Shown here: positions 15,315 to 24,300 of the stretch, one piece after another
Layout: every line of letters begins with the position of its first letter
How positions within the stretch are numbered: position 1 is the stretch's first letter
Assembly: GCA_002708925.1 (NCBI GenBank)
Contig: PAPN01000014.1
Span: 111,347-175,346, forward strand
DNA length: 64,000 nt
Direction: 5' to 3'
DNA from: Paracoccaceae bacterium
GTDB lineage: Bacteria; Pseudomonadota; Alphaproteobacteria; Rhodobacterales; Rhodobacteraceae
Program-made: the position numbers and the translations under genes
The notes under the pieces: model-generated
Told to the model about the DNA's origin: nothing
The model's input: the letters and a program-made list of their open reading frames with translations, nothing else
Database searches by the model: none

Positions 15315-15656
15315 ATGAAGACACTTGTGACTGCTGCATTGATTTCAACGCTGGCCTCGGGTGCTTTTGCCCATTCCCGCGTGGATACCACGACGCCCGA
15401 AAACGGCGCGGTGATGGCCGAAGTGCCCGCTGAGATCGGTTTTAATTTCGCGGCTGATATTCGCCTGACGCGGGTGGACATGACCCATCAGGATCATCCC
15501 CCCGTCAGGCTCGATCTGGGGGGGCAGACCAGTTTTGACCGGGTGTTCACGCTTCCGCTGCAAAGCATGGGGGACGGCATCTACCGCATTGAATGGCGCG
15601 GCCTGGGTGTGGATGGGCACGCCATGCAGGGCGCGTTCACATTCACGGTGGACTGA
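15315..15656 (+). CDS. copC: Periplasmic copper-binding protein CopC
   Basis: This 113-residue protein has a signal peptide ending SGAFA, so the mature chain begins with His, the N-terminal copper ligand of CopC proteins. The beta-sandwich signatures TTPENGAVMAEVPAEIGFNF and GVDGHAMQGAFTFTV are present, with a second copper-ligand His in DGHAM. It carries copper in the periplasm to the membrane protein encoded immediately after it. The gene follows the cytochrome gene after 12 bases and precedes copD with a two-base gap. Confidence 0.9.
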   Translation: MKTLVTAALISTLASGAFAHSRVDTTTPENGAVMAEVPAEIGFNFAADIRLTRVDMTHQDHPPVRLDLGGQTSFDRVFTLPLQSMGDGIYRIEWRGLGVDGHAMQGAFTFTVD

Positions 15657-15658
15657 TC

Positions 15659-16525
15659 ATGCCGGACATCTGGGGAATAGCTGCGATCCTTGCCAAGCTG
15701 ATGCTGTATATTGGCGTGGCGGGGTCGGTTGGGCTTGTGCTGATCCGCGCAGTCTTTGCCGATCTGGTGTCGCCTGTTGCCGGCAGGATTCGCGTGCAGG
15801 CCGCGCTGTTGGCGGGGCTTTCGCTGGCTGCTGCTGGTTTGGGCTTCATGTTGCGGGGGGCCGCACTGACGGGCGATGCCGGTGGCATGACCGATCCTGA
15901 AATGCTGGGCCTGCTGTGGCAGACGCCGGTTGGCGACGTTCTGATTTATCGGAGCGTTGGGGCGGGTCTGATCGTCCTAGGGCTGTTCATTCCTCTTTTG
16001 GGGCAATGGATTGCATTGGCCGGGGGGATGCTGGCCCTGTGGTCCTTCGCCCGGATCGGCCATATCCCCGAGCTGGAGACAACGGGTATCCGCCTGCTTT
16101 TGCTTGTGCATCTGCTGGGGGTTGCATTCTGGATCGGTGTGCTTGGCCCGCTGCACAGCCTGTCTCGGCGGCCCGAGTGCCTGCGCAACGCAGCCGCCTT
16201 GGGGCACCGCTTTGGGCAGGCCGCTTCGGTGATCGTGCCGGTTCTGATCCTGGCCGGATTGCTGATGGCCTGGCTGTTGGTGGGGGATCAGCGGATGCTG
16301 ACGACAACAGGCTACGGCCAAGCCCTTCTGATCAAGCTGGTGCTTGTCGGGGTGGTTCTGGCGCTGGCCGCTGCAAACAAGCTGCGCTTTGTTCCCGCCA
16401 TGCAGGCCGGGGACGGCACCGCCGCGCGCCATCTGGTGCGCTCTATCGAAATCGAAACTGGGGTCATTCTGGTGGTGCTTGCGGCGACTGCGACGCTTAC
16501 CAGTGTTCTGACCCTCCCGAACTGA
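15659..16525 (+). CDS. copD: Copper transport protein CopD-like membrane protein
   Basis: This 288-residue inner-membrane protein has about eight hydrophobic helices, starting with IAAILAKLMLYIGVAGSVGLVLI. His-containing helices include LLLLVHLLGVAFWIGVLGPLH, typical of the CopD domain (the Trp-Ile-Gly motif is conserved). It is thought to move copper across the inner membrane with CopC. ATG 15659 follows the copC stop by two bases. The end is followed eight bases later by the multicopper oxidase gene. Confidence 0.9.
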   Translation: MPDIWGIAAILAKLMLYIGVAGSVGLVLIRAVFADLVSPVAGRIRVQAALLAGLSLAAAGLGFMLRGAALTGDAGGMTDPEMLGLLWQTPVGDVLIYRSVGAGLIVLGLFIPLLGQWIALAGGMLALWSFARIGHIPELETTGIRLLLLVHLLGVAFWIGVLGPLHSLSRRPECLRNAAALGHRFGQAASVIVPVLILAGLLMAWLLVGDQRMLTTTGYGQALLIKLVLVGVVLALAAANKLRFVPAMQAGDGTAARHLVRSIEIETGVILVVLAATATLTSVLTLPN

Positions 16526-16533
16526 GGTATCCC

Positions 16534-17853
16534 ATGAACAGGCGAGACTTCCTGATCACAACCAGCGCGGCGGCATTGACCCCGCGTATTGCGCTTGCGT
16601 CGGCCCCAACCCAACTGGTTGCGCAGCCGGTCACGGCGCAGATTCTGCCCGACGGCGCGCCAGCCACTCCGATGCTGGGCTTCAACGGCAGCACCCCGGG
16701 CCCGGTTTTGCGGGCCCGCCAGGGCGAGTCATTTGACATCCGGTTCCTGAACCAGATCGGCCAGGGCTCGGCGGTGCATTGGCACGGGCTGCGCATTGAC
16801 AACACGATGGATGGCGTGCCGGGGATGACCCAGGGCGTTGTCAGCGCGGGTGACGCATTCGCATACCGTTTTCGCGCGCCCGATGCGGGGACATTCTGGT
16901 ATCACGCGCATAATCGGTCCTGGGAACAGGTTGCCAGGGGGCTCTATGGTCCGCTGATCGTCGAGGAACAAACGCCCCCCGATGTGGATCACGATCTGAT
17001 CGTCATGATTGACGACTGGCGCATGACCGACAGCGGAACGCTGGCCGATGATTTCGACAACAGGCACGATCAGGCGCATCAGGGGCGGCTTGGCAATTTC
17101 GCCCGCGCGCTGATTGTGCCGAGCACGCCCGCCCGCCGGGGAGATCGCCTGCGTCTGCGGCTGATCAACGTCGCGACAGATCGGATTTTCCCGGTTGAGC
17201 TGGAAGGCATTGATGGCAAGGTGGTTGCCCTGGATGGAATGCCGCTTGGCCGTCCACAGGAATTGTCCGGTCTCGTCCTGGCCCCGGCGCAACGCGCGGA
17301 CATTATTGCAGATGTCGTGTCAGCCGACCCTATCGCCTTTGTCTTTCGAACGCAGGATGGCCCCTATCTGCTGGGCGAAATCCCGGTTGAGGGGGTGAAT
17401 TCCATGCGGCAAGCCTCTGAGATTTCCGCCTTGCCACCAAACGAGATGGCGCAGCCAGACATGGACAACGCGGTTTCCCTGACGCTTAGCATGGAAGGCG
17501 GCGCCATGAGCCGCCGCATGATGCAGGGCATGATGGGAGGCAATATCTGGGCGTTCAACGGTCAATCTGGCCTGACAGACACCCCGTTTCATGCCTTCGA
17601 ACGAGGGCAAACCGCGCGTATTCGCCTGGTGAACGATACCCGTTTCCCGCATGGTATCCATCTGCACGGGCATCACTTCTTTGAGGTCGAAACCGACGGC
17701 ACATTGGGCGCTTTGCGGGACACAACGCTTGTGGACGCAGGCGAGAGCCGCGATATCGTCTGCGTGTTCGATAACCCCGGTAAATGGCTGCTGCATTGTC
17801 ATATGCTGGGTCATCAGGCAGCAGGTATGAAAACATGGGTTCAGGTCACATGA
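16534..17853 (+). CDS. Multicopper oxidase, Tat-exported (CueO/CopA type)
   Basis: This 439-residue periplasmic oxidase starts with a twin-arginine signal (NRRDFLITTSAAAL). All copper ligand motifs are visible: HWHGLR and WYHAH in domain 1, and HLHGHHF and HCHMLGHQAAGM in domain 3. The Met-rich segment SRRMMQGMMGG precedes domain 3 and resembles the methionine segment of cuprous oxidases such as CueO. It likely oxidises Cu(I) in the periplasm. It overlaps the next cytochrome gene by ATGA, which suggests electron flow between the two. Confidence 0.92.
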   Translation: MNRRDFLITTSAAALTPRIALASAPTQLVAQPVTAQILPDGAPATPMLGFNGSTPGPVLRARQGESFDIRFLNQIGQGSAVHWHGLRIDNTMDGVPGMTQGVVSAGDAFAYRFRAPDAGTFWYHAHNRSWEQVARGLYGPLIVEEQTPPDVDHDLIVMIDDWRMTDSGTLADDFDNRHDQAHQGRLGNFARALIVPSTPARRGDRLRLRLINVATDRIFPVELEGIDGKVVALDGMPLGRPQELSGLVLAPAQRADIIADVVSADPIAFVFRTQDGPYLLGEIPVEGVNSMRQASEISALPPNEMAQPDMDNAVSLTLSMEGGAMSRRMMQGMMGGNIWAFNGQSGLTDTPFHAFERGQTARIRLVNDTRFPHGIHLHGHHFFEVETDGTLGALRDTTLVDAGESRDIVCVFDNPGKWLLHCHMLGHQAAGMKTWVQVT

Positions 17854-18281
17854 AACGCATTCTGATCATCGCCGCATGTAGTATCGCGACCAGTGCAAGC
17901 GCCGGTCACGAACTAGAGGGCCGGGATCTGGCCAATGGCCGGGTGCTCTATGCCGAAAACTGTGCCTCCTGCCATGGCGCCAACCTTGAGGGGCAACCCG
18001 ACTGGCGCTCGCCCGACGAAAATGGCGTTCTGCCTGCGCCGCCTCATGATGAGACCGGGCACACCTGGCATCACGACAATCAGCTTCTGTTCGACTACAC
18101 CCGGTTCGGCGGGGCTCAGGCGCTGGCCGCGCGTGGTGTCACTGGCGTGGCAAGCGGGATGCCGGGGTTTGGCGACACCCTGCGCAACGAGGAAATCTGG
18201 GACATTCTGGCCTATATCCGATCCACCTGGCCCGCCCGCGTGCAGCAGATCCATGCCAGCCGCAATCCTGTGCATGACTAA
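17850..18281 (+). CDS. Periplasmic c-type cytochrome
   Basis: This 143-residue protein has a signal peptide ending SASAG. The single haem site is CASCHG (about residues 38-43), and the distal Met is probably in ASGMPGFGDTL. It is coupled by ATGA overlap to the multicopper oxidase gene and is the last gene of the copper operon. It ends four bases inside the convergent Crp/Fnr gene. It resembles the soluble cytochrome c subunit type that ends in ILAYIRSTWP. Confidence 0.9.
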   Translation: MKRILIIAACSIATSASAGHELEGRDLANGRVLYAENCASCHGANLEGQPDWRSPDENGVLPAPPHDETGHTWHHDNQLLFDYTRFGGAQALAARGVTGVASGMPGFGDTLRNEEIWDILAYIRSTWPARVQQIHASRNPVHD

Positions 18282-18868
18282 GGCAGGCGGCCCTTACCGC
18301 GCGGTGCCGGAACATAGCGCCCGCGCCCGGTTTTTATCAGCAATCCACGATCGGACAGGTCTCTGAGTGCCCGATAGCAGGCCTCTTTGGTCAGTCCGAT
18401 CTGGCTGGCGAATTGCGTGACCGAGCCAGTCAGCTTGCCCAGTTCCACCGCCAGCAGGACACGTTCATGCGCTGATTTCACCGCGTGCAGCGTCAACAGC
18501 TGGCGGTAGCTTTGTACCTGCGCCGCCAGCCGTTGGGTGATCGCATCGGAAAAGGCGGGATCCTCGCGTTGCCGCGATACGATGGCCTGTTTGGCAACCC
18601 GAATAACCCTGGACGGAACCGTGCACATCGCATCGCAATGATAGCAATCCGAATAGAGAGAGGCCTCGGCGAACATGTCTCCGGAGTGCGCGTTGAAAAT
18701 CGTGACGGCATTGCCGGATTCTGTGACGCGGGTCAGGCAGACGGCACCGGACAGAACGAAAAAGATACCCTTGGCCGGGTCGCCTTGTCGGAACACATGG
18801 TCTCCGGTCTCATAGACCGTTTGGGACAGGGATTTTTTGTCCAATGCGTTGAACGGAGCGGGCAGCAT
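18278..18868 (-). CDS. Crp/Fnr-family transcriptional regulator
   Basis: This 196-residue protein has an N-terminal cyclic-nucleotide-binding fold (FRQGDPAKGIFFVLSGAV, then GDMFAEASLYSD) and a C-terminal winged helix (SVTQFASQIGLTKEACYRALRDL). Cysteines in SDCYHCDAM, near residues 75-80, are not in the four-cysteine pattern of true FNR, so iron-sulfur sensing is not shown. It is convergent with the copper cluster and divergent from the His-rich secreted gene, so it may control either. I could not find a clean FNR box next to it. Confidence 0.88.
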   Translation of the reverse strand: MLPAPFNALDKKSLSQTVYETGDHVFRQGDPAKGIFFVLSGAVCLTRVTESGNAVTIFNAHSGDMFAEASLYSDCYHCDAMCTVPSRVIRVAKQAIVSRQREDPAFSDAITQRLAAQVQSYRQLLTLHAVKSAHERVLLAVELGKLTGSVTQFASQIGLTKEACYRALRDLSDRGLLIKTGRGRYVPAPRGKGRLP

Positions 18869-18943
18869 GTGATCTCAGTCATATTGCATTCTGTGCCAGA
18901 GGTGTAGCAAGCCGCCACCCCCAACCGCAAGATCGGAGACCCC

Positions 18944-19471
18944 ATGATCAGAGTGACCCTTTGCGCTTTCCTCGCGTTTGCAGCCCTTCCTGCCACGGCC
19001 CAGCATATGCACCATGGCTCGGGCGGGCCCAGTGAAACGGGGCAGTCCGCCTTTGCCGCCCTGTCGGAGATCGTGCAAATCCTGTCCCAGGATCCCCGGA
19101 CCGACTGGAGCAAAGTCAACATTCAGGCCCTGCGCGATCATTTGGTGGATATGGATCTGGTTACGACACAGGCAACTGTACGCAGCCAGACCGAAGGCCG
19201 CCTTGTGGAATTCACCATCAGCGGTACAGGAAATGTGGCGGCTGCGGTCAGACGTATGGTGCTGGCGCATTCGCCGATGCTGGAGATGGCCTCGGGCTGG
19301 GCCGTGGCTGCCGAACCGTCGCCAGACGGAGCCATCATGCGGATCACCGTCGAAACCGATCAAGAGCGCGCCCGCGTCCAGGGGCTTGGCTTCTTTGGCG
19401 TCATGACCATCGGTGCGCATCATCAGGCCCACCACATGCAGATTGCCCTGGGTAAGGATCCGCATCACTAA
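18944..19471 (+). CDS. Secreted His-rich protein of unknown function
   Basis: This 175-residue protein starts with a signal peptide ending PATAQ. His/Met-rich mature ends are seen: HMHHGSGG at the start and GAHHQAHHMQIALGKDPHH at the end, which suggests copper or other metal binding. The middle (LREHLVDMDLVTTQATVRSQ-like region, read LRDHLVDMDLVTTQ) has no recognised family. It is divergent from the Crp/Fnr gene with a 75-base gap and stands at the edge of the copper cluster. Confidence 0.6.
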   Translation: MIRVTLCAFLAFAALPATAQHMHHGSGGPSETGQSAFAALSEIVQILSQDPRTDWSKVNIQALRDHLVDMDLVTTQATVRSQTEGRLVEFTISGTGNVAAAVRRMVLAHSPMLEMASGWAVAAEPSPDGAIMRITVETDQERARVQGLGFFGVMTIGAHHQAHHMQIALGKDPHH

Positions 19472-19674
19472 TCCGCTGCGCCGCCCGAACCGGGGCCTGG
19501 CGCAAAATCGCGCGCCTCTTTTGCGGTTGCAAAGATGCGCGCGTGCCACAGTTTCCGTTCGGTCAAAGAAAACCCTGCCATTTTGCGCCGAAATTTGTAT
19601 GCTGTGGCAAAACAGGCAGGGCGGGGATCGCAGGCAACAGGCGGCCCGACGGCTCATAGGTTAGAGAGCAGGTT

Positions 19675-21636
19675 ATGACTTACCGTTCCGCGATTCGGCC
19701 GTTTCTGGCCGTAATGGGGCTGATCCTGACGTTTGGGATCGGGCCTGTTTCGTTTTTTGCGCCCGTCGGCGCGCAGGCTCAGGTGGTCGTGAATTTGCGC
19801 GATGCGGATCTGAAAGCTTTCGTAGAAATCGTATCCGAGGCAACCGGGCGCCGGTTCGTTCTGGACCCCGAAATCCGGGGCCGCGTGACGGTGCTGGCCC
19901 CCGATGAAATGACCGAGGCCGAGCTCTACGAAGTGTTCCTGACCGTGCTGGAGCTGAACCGTCTGACCCTAATCGAAGGAACAGGCGCGGATCGGATCGT
20001 CCGCATGAGCGTCGCGCGCGAATTGTCCTCGGGGCCCGATTCCCAGGGTGGAGCCGGCGCTTATGAAAGCCGCGTCATCCAGTTGAAACACGCCCCGGTC
20101 AACGAGGTGGTCGAGGTGGTGCGCCCCCTGCTGCCCGCCGAGGCCGTGATGACGCCGGTGCCGGGAACCTCCTTGATTATCCTGTCGGATCGCGGGCAGA
20201 ATTTCCGCCGGATCGAGGCGCTGATCCGCCGTTTGGACCAGCCCCGCGATGAGCCCATTCAGATGATCCGCCTGCGCAATGCGAACGCAACCGAGGTGTC
20301 TCAGGTCATCACCGCGATGGACATCCTGCCCGAAGGCGCGGCGCTGTCGGTGGATCGCCGGTCAAACGCGCTGGTGGTCTCGGGGCCCGATGCCCTGCGC
20401 GAGAAAATCCGTGTGCTGGCCTCGCGTCTGGACACGCAGCAGAACAATGTGGCCAGCACCGCCATCAGCCTGAACTATGCCGAGGCCGCCAGCATGGCCG
20501 ATGTGGTGCTGCGCGCGCTGAACAATGAGGGCGAGCAGACCCAGGGCACCATCCGTATCGTCCCCGAACCGCAGACGAATACCCTGCTGATCACCGCGCC
20601 GCAGGACCGGATGCAGGATATTCTGCAGATGGTGCGCTATCTGGATCAACGCCCCAAACAGGTGCTGGTCGAGGCCGTGATCTTTGAAATGTCGGTGACC
20701 GGGTTCTCAGATCTGTCGGTGCAATTCGCGGGCATTTTGAACAACGCGGTGATCGGCGGCGCGCAGTTTTCCCTGCAAGGGCGGCCCAGCCTGACCAATC
20801 TGGTTAGCTCGGTTCTGAACGGGCAATCGCTGGATGTTGGCGCGGGGGGTGTGCTGGCCGGGGTGCCTGATCAGGGGGATCGCGGGGTGGCGGGGCTGTT
20901 GACGGCCATCGCCTCGACCCAGAGCACGCGCCTGCTGTCCACGCCCTCGATCATGACGCTGAACAACAAAGAGGCCGAGATCGTCGTGGCGCAAAACGTG
21001 CCCTTCGTCACTGGATCGTACTCAACCGTCAGCGAAAGTGCGGTGGAAAACCCGTTCCAGACGATCGAGCGGCAGGACGTGGGCCTGACCCTGAATGTGA
21101 CCCCTCAGATCAACGCGGATCGCACCGTGAAGATGGAGATCAAGCAAGAGGTCTCGAACCTGACCAGCTCGGAATCCTCAGCCGGGGGGGAAATTACCTC
21201 GAAACGGGCGCTGTCCACGACGGTTCTGGTGCGTGATGGCAATGTGATCATGCTGGGTGGATTGCTGGAAAACGGCGCCGGGTCCACCAAGCAGAGGGTG
21301 CCCGGCCTGTCCAAGCTGCCGTTGGTTGGCGGGCTGTTCCGCGCCAAGAACGCCAGCAAGAACCAGCGCGTTCTGTTGGTGCTGCTGCGCCCGCAGGTGG
21401 TGAACTCAGAGGCCGAGGCCCGCAAACTGTCGCGTCAGATCGCGCGCGAGGCCAAACAGGCCGCCGCCGCAATCCAGCCATTGGACGATAAGACGTTTCC
21501 GCGTACATCTGGGGGTGGCCTGCCCTTTGACGGGGCCGATCTGAACCAACCCTTTGACGCCGGTTTTATTGATGACGTCGCACAAAGCAGAAACTTTCCC
21601 CCTCTCCCCAGCCGGCTCCGGTTTGAAGGACGCTAG
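19675..21636 (+). CDS. gspD: Type II secretion system secretin GspD
   Basis: This 653-residue outer-membrane pore protein has a signal peptide (residues 1-37, ending GAQAQ). The N0 domain (VVNLRDADLKAFVEIVSEATG) is followed by N1-N3 ring domains (VIQLKHAPVNEVVEVVRPLL, then MIRLRNANATEVSQVI). The C-terminal secretin core has LLSTPSIMTLNNKEAEI and VGLTLNVTPQINADRTV. The end VPGLSKLPLVGGLFR is characteristic of GspD. It opens the gspD-E-F run. No extra C-terminal pilotin-binding tail is obvious beyond the core. It overlaps the start of gspE by 65 bases. Confidence 0.95.
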   Translation: MTYRSAIRPFLAVMGLILTFGIGPVSFFAPVGAQAQVVVNLRDADLKAFVEIVSEATGRRFVLDPEIRGRVTVLAPDEMTEAELYEVFLTVLELNRLTLIEGTGADRIVRMSVARELSSGPDSQGGAGAYESRVIQLKHAPVNEVVEVVRPLLPAEAVMTPVPGTSLIILSDRGQNFRRIEALIRRLDQPRDEPIQMIRLRNANATEVSQVITAMDILPEGAALSVDRRSNALVVSGPDALREKIRVLASRLDTQQNNVASTAISLNYAEAASMADVVLRALNNEGEQTQGTIRIVPEPQTNTLLITAPQDRMQDILQMVRYLDQRPKQVLVEAVIFEMSVTGFSDLSVQFAGILNNAVIGGAQFSLQGRPSLTNLVSSVLNGQSLDVGAGGVLAGVPDQGDRGVAGLLTAIASTQSTRLLSTPSIMTLNNKEAEIVVAQNVPFVTGSYSTVSESAVENPFQTIERQDVGLTLNVTPQINADRTVKMEIKQEVSNLTSSESSAGGEITSKRALSTTVLVRDGNVIMLGGLLENGAGSTKQRVPGLSKLPLVGGLFRAKNASKNQRVLLVLLRPQVVNSEAEARKLSRQIAREAKQAAAAIQPLDDKTFPRTSGGGLPFDGADLNQPFDAGFIDDVAQSRNFPPLPSRLRFEGR

Positions 21637-23077
21637 GCTGCCCTTCATTTTCGCGCGGGATCAGCAGGTGGTGATCGCGGGCGGGCAGGTTATTCTGGGG
21701 CCGGGCGCCACGCAGGTTGGCCTGCGCGAGGCACAAAGGCGCCTGGGCCACGATCTGACCGAGGTCTCCCGGCTGGACGAGCCTGGGTTCGCTCAGGCTC
21801 TGGCGCGGGCCTATGATACCAGCGACGAGGGCGACAAACCCGAAGACGGTGTTCTGTTCGAGCTGGAGGAAACCCCCGCCAGCGCCCGCCAGCGTGACCT
21901 GCTGGAGGATCCGGGCGATGCGCCTGTGATCCAGCTGGTGAACCGGCTGCTGCGGCGCGCGGTGCAGAACGGGGCCTCGGATCTGCATTTCGAGCCGCAC
22001 GAGAAGGGCCTGCGCGTGCGGATGCGTGTGGATGGCTATTTGCAGGAAATTCTGGATCGCAGCGATGTGCCGGTGAAACGGATTGTGTCCCGGTTAAAGG
22101 TGATGGCCGGGCTGGACATTGCCGAAACGCGCCTGCCGCAGGATGGCCGCATCCCGCTGGCCATGGGCGGGCGGGTGATTGATACGCGGGTGTCCTCTTT
22201 GCCGGGGCATTATGGCGAAAGGATCGTGCTGCGGATTCTGGATCGCTCTACCGGGTTGATGCCGTTGCCCGCGCTTGGCTTGTCCGAGGCGCAGCAAACG
22301 GTGCTGGCGCGGCTGGCGGCATTGCCCAACGGGATCATTCTGGCGACGGGGCCAACGGGGGCCGGTAAAACGACGACGCTGTATTCCCTGTTGCAGCTGG
22401 CCAATCGGGACGAGCGCAACATCGTCACGATCGAAGACCCGATTGAATATGACCTGCCCGGCGTCAGCCAATCTCAGATCAACGCTGAGATCGGCATGAC
22501 CTTCGCCGCCGGCCTGCGCGCGACCCTGCGCCAGGATCCCGATGTCATTCTGGTGGGCGAGATTCGTGACCCCGAAACCGCGCAGGTTGCCACGCAATCG
22601 GCGCTGACCGGGCATTTGGTATTTTCCTCGCTGCACGCGAACAGCTCGGTCGGGGCGATTGTGCGCTTGCGGGATCTGGGGTTGGATAACTTTCTGATCG
22701 CGGCCACGCTGCGCGGGGTGATTGCTCAGCGTCTGCTGCGCAAGCTGTGCCCTGAGTGCAAGCGCCCCCACGCCCCCACCTCCGAGGAGGCCGCGCGATT
22801 TGTCCGCCATGGTCTGCCTGTGCCGGATCAGCTGTACGAACCGATGGGCTGTGCGTCATGCGGTGGCTCGGGCCATGCCGGGCGGATGGGTATCTTTGAG
22901 ATGGTCGAGGTTGATGACGCGCTGCGCGGGGCGATTGACGCGGGTGCCACCGAAACCGAACTGCGCGCTCAGGCTCTGGCTGCGGGTGAGACGCTGATCG
23001 GTCAGGGGCTGGGTGTTGCGGCCACGGGGGCCGTCAGCCTGACGGAAACCCTGCGCGTTGTCGGGGACGTCGCATGA
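21572..23077 (+). CDS. gspE: Type II secretion ATPase GspE
   Basis: This 501-residue cytoplasmic ATPase drives pseudopilus assembly. Visible motifs are Walker A GPTGAGKTTTLYSLL, the Asp box TIEDPIEYDLPGV, Walker B VILVGEIRDPETAQ and the His box ALTGHLVFSSLHAN. A four-cysteine zinc site (CPEC and CASC, about 30 residues apart) is typical of T2SS/T4P ATPases. ATG 21572 gives MTSHKAETF and lies inside the gspD end. Its stop overlaps the gspF ATG. The N-terminal domain is short, as in other alphaproteobacterial copies. Confidence 0.94.
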   Translation: MTSHKAETFPLSPAGSGLKDARLPFIFARDQQVVIAGGQVILGPGATQVGLREAQRRLGHDLTEVSRLDEPGFAQALARAYDTSDEGDKPEDGVLFELEETPASARQRDLLEDPGDAPVIQLVNRLLRRAVQNGASDLHFEPHEKGLRVRMRVDGYLQEILDRSDVPVKRIVSRLKVMAGLDIAETRLPQDGRIPLAMGGRVIDTRVSSLPGHYGERIVLRILDRSTGLMPLPALGLSEAQQTVLARLAALPNGIILATGPTGAGKTTTLYSLLQLANRDERNIVTIEDPIEYDLPGVSQSQINAEIGMTFAAGLRATLRQDPDVILVGEIRDPETAQVATQSALTGHLVFSSLHANSSVGAIVRLRDLGLDNFLIAATLRGVIAQRLLRKLCPECKRPHAPTSEEAARFVRHGLPVPDQLYEPMGCASCGGSGHAGRMGIFEMVEVDDALRGAIDAGATETELRAQALAAGETLIGQGLGVAATGAVSLTETLRVVGDVA

Positions 23078-24285
23078 GAGCCTATGCCTACACGGCCTAT
23101 ACGGCCTCGGGGAAACGTAAAAGCGGCACTATTGTTGCGGAAACCGAGGCAGACGCCTCGCTTCAGCTGGCGCGCCAAGAGCTGTTCGTCTCGCAGATTT
23201 CCGAAGCCAGAGAGAAAGCCGCGCGGGGTTTGACCCTGACCCGCAAAGTGCGCCTGTCGGCGGATCTGCAAGCGGTTTTTACCCGGCAGATGGCGGTGCT
23301 GCTGGCGGCTGAACTGCCCGTAGAGGCCGCGCTTGAGGCCGTCCGAACCGGCGGTCATCCCGCGCTGGATGCGGTGGCCGCGCAGGCTCGGGCCGGGGTG
23401 ATGGACGGTGCCCCCCTGTCTGAGTCGCTTGAACGTACCGGCGCGGGGTTCGCGCCCTACTATCTGGCGGCGCTGAAGGCGGGCGAGGCTGCGGGCGAAA
23501 CGGCCTCGGTTTTCAATGAGCTGGCGGACCACCTGGAACAGCTGGGCACCGATAAGGCGCAAATCTCAACCGCGCTGGTTTATCCGGCCTTTGTGGCGGC
23601 GGTGTCCATATTGGTCTGCGGTATCCTGATGGTGAATGTCGCCCCCGAGATCGTGGCCATGTTCGAGATGTCCGGGCGGCCTCTGCCTGCGTTGACGCGC
23701 AATGTGCTGGCGGTTTCGGATTGGATCCGGGCGCATTGGCTGGGGATTGCGATTGTGCTGGCCGGGCTGGTCGTGCTGGCCATCCTGACCCCCCGAGTTC
23801 CGCGGCTGCGCGATGCCCGAGACCGGATCGTTCTGCGCCTGCCCGTGCTGGGGCGGCTGACCCGGTTGGCGGTTTCGGTGCAATATATGCGCACCTTGGC
23901 GTTGATTTTGGGCAGTCGTCATGCGGTGCTTAGCGCCGTGGACAGCGCCGTAGAGGTTCTGACCATCAAGCCTTTTCGTCAGGAAGGCACCCAGGTGTCC
24001 ACCGCCGTCCGGCAGGGCGAAACCCTGTCACGCGCGCTGGACCGGCTGAGCTTTCTGCCCCCGGTTGCGCGGCAGCTGATCGCGGCGGGCGAGGCCTCGG
24101 TCCGGCTGGCACCGATGACCGAACGCGCCGCTGCCCTGGTCGAGCATCGCCTGTCTACGGAACGCAAACGCATCGCGGCCCTGCTAGAGCCGATGCTGAT
24201 GATGCTGGTCGGTGGCATGGTGCTGGTGATTGTGCTGGCGGTCCTGTTACCGATCTTCGATCTACAGGCAGTTGTGGCAGGTTAG
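23074..24285 (+). CDS. gspF: Type II secretion inner-membrane protein GspF
   Basis: This 403-residue protein has two repeats of the T2SSF fold, each with helical cytoplasmic domains (VFTRQMAVLLAAELPVE, then TLALILGSRHAVLSAVD). Three membrane helices are visible: VAAVSILVCGILMVNVAP, LGIAIVLAGLVVLAIL and LMMLVGGMVLVIVLAVLLP. It is the platform that couples GspE to the pseudopilus. It is the third gene of gspD-E-F with an ATGA overlap to gspE, and ends 15 bases before the convergent gspC. Confidence 0.94.
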   Translation: MRAYAYTAYTASGKRKSGTIVAETEADASLQLARQELFVSQISEAREKAARGLTLTRKVRLSADLQAVFTRQMAVLLAAELPVEAALEAVRTGGHPALDAVAAQARAGVMDGAPLSESLERTGAGFAPYYLAALKAGEAAGETASVFNELADHLEQLGTDKAQISTALVYPAFVAAVSILVCGILMVNVAPEIVAMFEMSGRPLPALTRNVLAVSDWIRAHWLGIAIVLAGLVVLAILTPRVPRLRDARDRIVLRLPVLGRLTRLAVSVQYMRTLALILGSRHAVLSAVDSAVEVLTIKPFRQEGTQVSTAVRQGETLSRALDRLSFLPPVARQLIAAGEASVRLAPMTERAAALVEHRLSTERKRIAALLEPMLMMLVGGMVLVIVLAVLLPIFDLQAVVAG

Positions 24286-24300
24286 AGCCTGTTTCAGACC

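Noticed and set aside
18869..18943. FNR box between the Crp/Fnr and His-rich genes
   Set aside because: No TTGAT-N4-ATCAA-like symmetry could be found in the gap.
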